A DNA stretch of 64,000 nucleotides from the NCBI RefSeq assembly GCF_012911925.1, contig NZ_JAAXKY010000002.1, forward strand, positions 1-64,000, given 5' to 3'. The stretch comes from Pseudonocardia xinjiangensis. GTDB lineage: Bacteria > Actinomycetota > Actinomycetes > Mycobacteriales > Pseudonocardiaceae. Positions 63,196 through 64,000 of the stretch are shown here, one piece after another. Numbering within the stretch: the stretch's first letter is position 1; every line of letters begins with the position of its first letter. The position numbers were made by a program, and so were the translations under genes. The notes under the pieces are model-generated. The model was not told where the DNA came from, ran no database searches, and was given only the letters and a program-made list of their open reading frames with translations.

Positions 63196-64000
63196 ATGAC
63201 CATCAGCGCCTTCGACCTGTACAAGGTCGGCATCGGGCCATCAAGCTCCCACACGGTCGGACCGATGCGGGCCGCGCACTCGTTCGTCACTCGCCTGGAA
63301 TCCGACGGCCTGCTCGCCCACACCGCTCGGGTTCGGGCGGAGATGTTCGGCTCGCTCGGTGCCACCGGGCATGGGCATGGAACCGTGAAGGCCGTTGTGC
63401 TCGGCCTCGAAGGCGAGCAACCGGACTGCATCGACCCCACGGCCGCCGAGCCGCGGGTCGCGGTCGTGCGCGCCAACGGAGCACTGCGGTTGGGCGGAAA
63501 GCACGACATCGCCTTCGCCGTCGGCGACGACGTCGTCCTGCACCGGCGCAAGCGGCTCCTATTCCACACCAACGGAATGCTTTTCGCCGCAATGGACGGT
63601 GACGGGCGGACGCTCCTGGAACGCGAGTACTACTCGGTCGGTGGTGGGTTTGTTCTCGACCAGGACGAGGCGGGCCGTCCCGTCATCATTGAGAAGTCGA
63701 CGCCCGTACGATACCCGTTCACCACCGCTGGGCAGCTTCTGCAGCGCGCGCGGGAGACCGGGCTGAGCATCAGCGAGATCATGCTGGCCAACGAGGTGTC
63801 GTGGCGCAGCGAGGATGACGTCCGATCGGGGCTGCTGGCTATCTGGTCGGTGATGCAGGAGTGTGTGGAGCGCGGCACCCAGGAGACCGGGGTGCTGCCG
63901 GGCGGGCTGCGGGTCCGGCGGCGGGCAGCCGCCCTGCGGGAGAACCTGGAGTCCTGCGGCGACGAGCACGACCCGCTGCGGGCGATGGAGTGGGTCACCC
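63196..64000 (+). CDS. sdaA: L-serine ammonia-lyase, iron-sulfur type (3' end off window)
   Basis: Start ATG 63196 with GGGAAGG upstream. The N-terminal beta domain ISAFDLYKVGIGPSSSHTVG and FGSLGATGHGHGT, YYSVGGGFV are typical of single-chain SdaA. It deaminates serine to pyruvate and ammonia with a 4Fe-4S cluster; the cluster cysteines and the last about 190 residues lie beyond the window. It closes the betaine to glycine to serine to pyruvate route. Confidence 0.92.
   Translation, partial: MTISAFDLYKVGIGPSSSHTVGPMRAAHSFVTRLESDGLLAHTARVRAEMFGSLGATGHGHGTVKAVVLGLEGEQPDCIDPTAAEPRVAVVRANGALRLGGKHDIAFAVGDDVVLHRRKRLLFHTNGMLFAAMDGDGRTLLEREYYSVGGGFVLDQDEAGRPVIIEKSTPVRYPFTTAGQLLQRARETGLSISEIMLANEVSWRSEDDVRSGLLAIWSVMQECVERGTQETGVLPGGLRVRRRAAALRENLESCGDEHDPLRAMEWVT

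Noticed and set aside
1..64000. CRISPR array, rRNA, origin or prophage module
   Set aside because: No regularly spaced repeats, no rRNA signature, no phage structural genes and no replication genes were seen.

Overview
The window is very GC-rich and reads as the chromosome of a soil actinomycete of the Pseudonocardiaceae type, probably Pseudonocardia or a relative. Supporting signs are a mycothiol-dependent maleylpyruvate isomerase-type protein, a DUF3159 protein, MmyB-like XRE and numerous IclR/TetR regulators, many short-chain dehydrogenases (SDRs) and frequent GTG starts. The genus is an inference; no rRNA or intact tRNA is present. The region is accessory in character: intact catabolic operons are separated by stretches of broken genes. 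I count more than fifteen gene remnants, many with internal deletions as well as frameshifts.

Layout. 1-7640: a ferredoxin reductase/ferredoxin pair running off the left edge, a mycothiol-type enzyme with an alpha/beta hydrolase and a divergent TetR regulator, an MBL-fold hydrolase, remnants of an SDR and a TetR gene, a DUF4177 protein, a monooxygenase-like protein and a MerR regulator. 7640-16050: a CPBP membrane protease, a membrane protein plus secreted TAP-like hydrolase pair, a DUF3159 membrane protein, a methyltransferase, a SnoaL-like protein and a 3-alpha-HSD-like SDR. The same GTGCC-N5-GGCAC operator lies before the MerR gene, the DUF4177 gene, the TAP hydrolase and the DUF3159 gene, and a variant lies before the SDR; together they look like one MerR regulon.

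16051-29972: an aromatic-acid module. One leftward operon encodes an ABC importer (permease, ATPase, binding lipoprotein), a Rieske oxygenase and a small unknown protein. A second encodes a 4-oxalomesaconate hydratase-like protein, a LigB-type extradiol dioxygenase, two RraA/CHA-aldolase paralogues and an IclR regulator. A divergent cytochrome P450 and a secreted feruloyl-esterase-like lipoprotein complete it. Together these suggest release, uptake, oxidation or demethylation, 4,5-cleavage and hydrolysis to pyruvate and oxaloacetate, possibly by a gallate-type route.

30221-46500: a LysR gene, an SDR and an FAD oxidoreductase; a second copy of the membrane-protein/TAP-hydrolase pair, here divergent from a DesK/DesR-like two-component system across a long palindrome; then a decayed zone with GMC, AraC-ADH chimera, amidohydrolase, amidase and dienelactone hydrolase remnants, two identical 172-bp MITE-like repeats and a tRNA 3'-end fragment.

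47423-64000: a folate/one-carbon module. It holds a DmdA-like GcvT-family protein, a broken corrinoid protein gene, a dimethylglycine/sarcosine dehydrogenase-type flavoprotein, truncated etfB and etfA pieces, a MetF-like reductase, formate-THF ligase, a BCCT transporter, serine hydroxymethyltransferase, a PPDK tail, dihydropteroate synthase and L-serine dehydratase (cut by the right edge). The logic is uptake of a methylated amine such as betaine, stepwise demethylation onto folate, then glycine to serine to pyruvate. Two IclR genes sit in this block, and four copies of a 17-bp GTTCCA-N5-TGGAAC-like box lie near its promoters.
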